NCBI RefSeq assembly: GCF_015234515.1
Contig: NZ_JADGMY010000004.1
Coordinates: forward strand, 1 to 55,480
Reading direction: 5' to 3'
Length of the DNA stretch: 55,480 nt
Source of the DNA: Cellulomonas sp.
GTDB lineage: Bacteria > Actinomycetota > Actinomycetes > Actinomycetales > Cellulomonadaceae
The notes below the pieces were generated by a model. The model had not been told where the DNA came from, did no database searches, and saw only the letters and a list, made by a program, of their open reading frames with translations. Shown here in pieces: positions 53,233 to 55,480 of this stretch; the stretch's first letter is position 1; every line of letters starts with the position of its first letter. Position numbers and translations under genes: made by a program.

Positions 53233-55480
53233 ATGTCCGACCCTCGCCGCGCCGCCGCCGTCCTGCTGAGCGCCGCCCTCGCCACGTCCCTCGTCGTCCT
53301 GCCGGGGTCCGCCGCGACCGCGGCGACCGAGGCGGACGGCTCGGTCGACGTCACGGAGCTCGACCTCGTCGGCGTGCGCTCGGACCTCGTGAGCTCGCTC
53401 CCCGACCCCGAGGACGTGCCGCTCGCGGAGGAGGCGGAACCGGCGACAGCGAGCCAGGACGCGACCGTCGACGACGCCGGGTCGACCGCTTCGTCGGGCG
53501 AGGGAGGGCGGGTCGTCCGCACCGCCCTCGCCGCGACGCCGACCGAGGACGACGAGCCCCGCACGTCGGCGACCGACGCCGAGCCCACCGCCCCGGCCGC
53601 CCCCTCCGAGCCTGCGGCGAGCCCGTCGGCCGCGCCGCGTGGCGCCGCGCCGAGCCCCGACGTCACGGCGCCGTCGCCGTCGCCGTCGCCGACCGCCGGT
53701 GCCGGCACGACGCCCACTCCGGATGTCCTGACCGCACCGCTCGACACCGCGCCGTTCACCGTGCTCGGGCTCACGTGGCAGGACGAGCCGGGCCTCGACG
53801 ACGTGGTCGTGCGCTACCGGGTCCGGGAGGCGGGCAGCTGGTCGGAGTGGGTCGGCGTGTCGGCGTCGGACATCGCCCCGGACCTCGGCACCCCGGATGC
53901 CGAGGCGGGTGCGCGTGACGGGACGGACGCCGTCGTCACCGCCGGCGCCGACGGCCTCCAGGTCTGGGCCGAGGCGGGCAGCGGCAGGGTCACGGGGCTC
54001 AAGGCGGTCCTGGTCGACCCCGGCGAGGCCACGGTCGACGCGCGCGCGACCGTCGGGGCGAGCACCGGCGCCGGCAGGGCGAGTGACGCCGCCGTACGCG
54101 ACGCCGCGGTGCTCGCGGCGGCCGCCCCCGCGCGCCCCGCCATCATCAGCCGCGCCGGCTGGGGCGCGGACGAGTCGCTGCGCGGCTGCACGCCCGACTA
54201 CTCCAACTCGATGGTCTCGGCCGCCGTGCACCACACCGCCTCGGCGAACGACTACTCCGCCGACGCCGTTGCCGGGATCATCCGCGGCATCTACTCGTAC
54301 CACACGCGTCCGGAAGCGGCCGGCGGCCGGGGCTGGTGCGACATCGGCTACAACTTCCTCGTGGACCGGTTCGGCCGGACCTTCGAGGGACGCGCCGGCG
54401 GCGTGACGAGCACCGTGGTCGGTGTGCACACCGGCGGCTTCAACAGCCGGACGATCGGGGTGTCCGCGATCGGTAACTTCGCGACCACCGGGGCCCCCGA
54501 CGCGATGGTGGAGGCCATCAGCCAGCTCATCGCCTGGAAGTTCTCGGTCCACCGCATCACCGCAGGCACCAACGTGACGATGGTGTCCGGCGGCGGTGCG
54601 TCACGCTTCCCCGCGGGCACCGTGGTGTCGTTCCCGACGATCTACGCGCACCGCGACGCCGCGACCACGACGTGTCCCGGCCAGTACCTCTACGACCGTC
54701 TGGCCCAGATCCGCGCACGCGTCGCCCAGCTGGCGAACGCCGCGGTCGCGGCCTCCCCGCGCGGCGTCGTCGACGCCTACCAGGGCGGCTCCGGCATCAC
54801 CGTGCGCGGCTGGGCCTTCGACCCCGAGACCGACGCGTCGCTGACGATCCGCGTGTCCGTCGGTGGCAAGGTCTCCGACATCGCCGCCGACCGCGCCCGG
54901 CCCGATGTCGCCGCCGCCTACGGCGTGGGGTCGCGCCACGGCTTCGACGCGCGGATCACGGCCGCCAACGGCAGGCACGTCGTGTGCGTCACCGCGGTCA
55001 ACCGGGGCTCCGGCGCGGACGTCGTGCTCGGCTGCGCGCTCGTGACCGTCAGCAACGCGGCACCCGTCGGCGTGCTGGACGCGATCTCCACGACGCCGAC
55101 GACCATCTCCCTGCGTGGCTGGGCGCTCGACCCGGACACGACGGCCCCCATCGGGGTGCACGTCTACGTCGACGGCAAGGCCGCCCGTGCACTGACGGCC
55201 GACCGTTCGCGGCCCGACGTCGGGCGGGCCTACGGCAAGGGGGACGCCCACGGGTTCGACGTGACGATCCCCGCCGAGCAGGGCCGCCGCTCCGTCTGCC
55301 TGTACCTCATCAACCAGCCCACCGGACCGAACCCGGTGCTCACGTGCCGCACCGTGCAGGTCGGGCACCCGCCGATCGGCTCGCTCGACACGATCCGGAC
55401 CACGCCCACGAGCATCACCGTGGGCGGCTGGGCGCTCGACCCGGACACGACGGCCCCCATCGGGGTGCACGTCTACGTCG
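53233..55480 (+). CDS. Secreted PGRP-type N-acetylmuramoyl-L-alanine amidase with C-terminal repeats, 3' end beyond the window
   Basis: 749 codons of an open frame that reaches the right edge without stop. ATG 53233 has AGGAGA five bases upstream. Residues 1-31 form a signal peptide (MSDPRRAAAVLLSAALATSL). A long acidic, Pro/Ser/Ala-rich linker follows (about 60-165), then a beta-rich region and the amidase domain (about 300-490). Zinc-site residues fit the PGRP/T7-lysozyme pattern: His333 or His334 (AVHHTAS), GYNFLVDRFG for the tyrosine, and His473-x7-Cys481 (HRDAATTTCPG). It would cut the peptide from peptidoglycan. Behind it are three tandem 103-residue repeats. A 139-bp gap separates it from YfhO. 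Confidence 0.88.
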   Translation, partial: MSDPRRAAAVLLSAALATSLVVLPGSAATAATEADGSVDVTELDLVGVRSDLVSSLPDPEDVPLAEEAEPATASQDATVDDAGSTASSGEGGRVVRTALAATPTEDDEPRTSATDAEPTAPAAPSEPAASPSAAPRGAAPSPDVTAPSPSPSPTAGAGTTPTPDVLTAPLDTAPFTVLGLTWQDEPGLDDVVVRYRVREAGSWSEWVGVSASDIAPDLGTPDAEAGARDGTDAVVTAGADGLQVWAEAGSGRVTGLKAVLVDPGEATVDARATVGASTGAGRASDAAVRDAAVLAAAAPARPAIISRAGWGADESLRGCTPDYSNSMVSAAVHHTASANDYSADAVAGIIRGIYSYHTRPEAAGGRGWCDIGYNFLVDRFGRTFEGRAGGVTSTVVGVHTGGFNSRTIGVSAIGNFATTGAPDAMVEAISQLIAWKFSVHRITAGTNVTMVSGGGASRFPAGTVVSFPTIYAHRDAATTTCPGQYLYDRLAQIRARVAQLANAAVAASPRGVVDAYQGGSGITVRGWAFDPETDASLTIRVSVGGKVSDIAADRARPDVAAAYGVGSRHGFDARITAANGRHVVCVTAVNRGSGADVVLGCALVTVSNAAPVGVLDAISTTPTTISLRGWALDPDTTAPIGVHVYVDGKAARALTADRSRPDVGRAYGKGDAHGFDVTIPAEQGRRSVCLYLINQPTGPNPVLTCRTVQVGHPPIGSLDTIRTTPTSITVGGWALDPDTTAPIGVHVYV
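54811..55480 (+). repeat. 309-bp tandem repeats in the amidase C-terminus
   Basis: The Trp codon of the unit signature (GWA-F/L-DP) recurs at 54811, 55120 and 55429, exactly 309 bp (103 codons) apart. Units two and three share an identical 55-bp block (55117-55171 and 55426-55480); unit one is diverged (WAFDPETDASLTIRV versus WALDPDTTAPIGVHV). The unit continues past the edge. Confidence 0.9.

Overview
This window is chromosomal DNA from a very GC-rich actinobacterium. MtrA-MtrB-LpqB, WhiB2-type regulation, DUF3499, TIGR03089 and the rml genes point to Actinobacteria. Codon usage (almost only GAC and GAG for Asp and Glu) and gene content suggest the order Micrococcales, most likely a Cellulomonadaceae/Cellulomonas-like organism; the genus is inference. 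From memory, the order secA-hpf-comF-lpqB-mtrB-mtrA and the set DUF3499/metallopeptidase-like/whiB2/wbbL-like/rmlD/TIGR03089 parallel Mycobacterium tuberculosis Rv3240c-Rv3246c and Rv3258c-Rv3268.

Layout. 1-3607 (minus): a truncated PLP aminotransferase and secA. The aminotransferase and the 3' half of secA differ in codon usage from everything else, which suggests an assembly join or recombination inside secA. 3727-11447 (minus): a YcaQ-like DNA glycosylase, hibernation factor hpf, comF, then the mtrA-mtrB-lpqB envelope-signalling operon. 11613-17067 (plus): a tightly overlapping operon of a GDPD-type membrane protein, DUF4129, DUF4350, a MoxR ATPase and DUF58. 17108-22351: an AlkZ-like glycosylase, DUF1801, SpoIIM-like and RDD membrane proteins, a Trm112-like protein, a small zinc ribbon, DUF3499 and a degenerate metallopeptidase. 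22377-29894: a rhamnosyltransferase-like GT2, DUF5719, a 1210-residue GT2/membrane fusion, whiB2 and TIGR03089.

29.9-53.1 kb is a large cell-surface glycopolymer locus. It holds dTDP-rhamnose genes (rmlA, rmlD, rmlC; rmlB is not in the window), a methyltransferase, seven cytoplasmic-type glycosyltransferases (two resemble polyprenyl-phosphate sugar synthases), three flippase-like proteins, four large multi-spanning proteins of GT-C-like type (DUF6541, DUF2142, an unnamed GT39-like protein, YfhO) and an HprK-like P-loop protein that opens a five-gene overlapping operon. The window ends in a secreted PGRP-type amidase with 103-residue tandem repeats, cut by the window edge.

The likely common theme is synthesis, export and remodelling of the envelope: MtrAB and WhiB2 regulate, SecA exports, and the glycopolymer locus builds a rhamnose-containing wall polymer. 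Nine genes have a TANNNT element 6-8 nt before the start codon and no Shine-Dalgarno, which suggests leaderless mRNAs. I saw no tRNA, rRNA, CRISPR array, insertion sequence or prophage.
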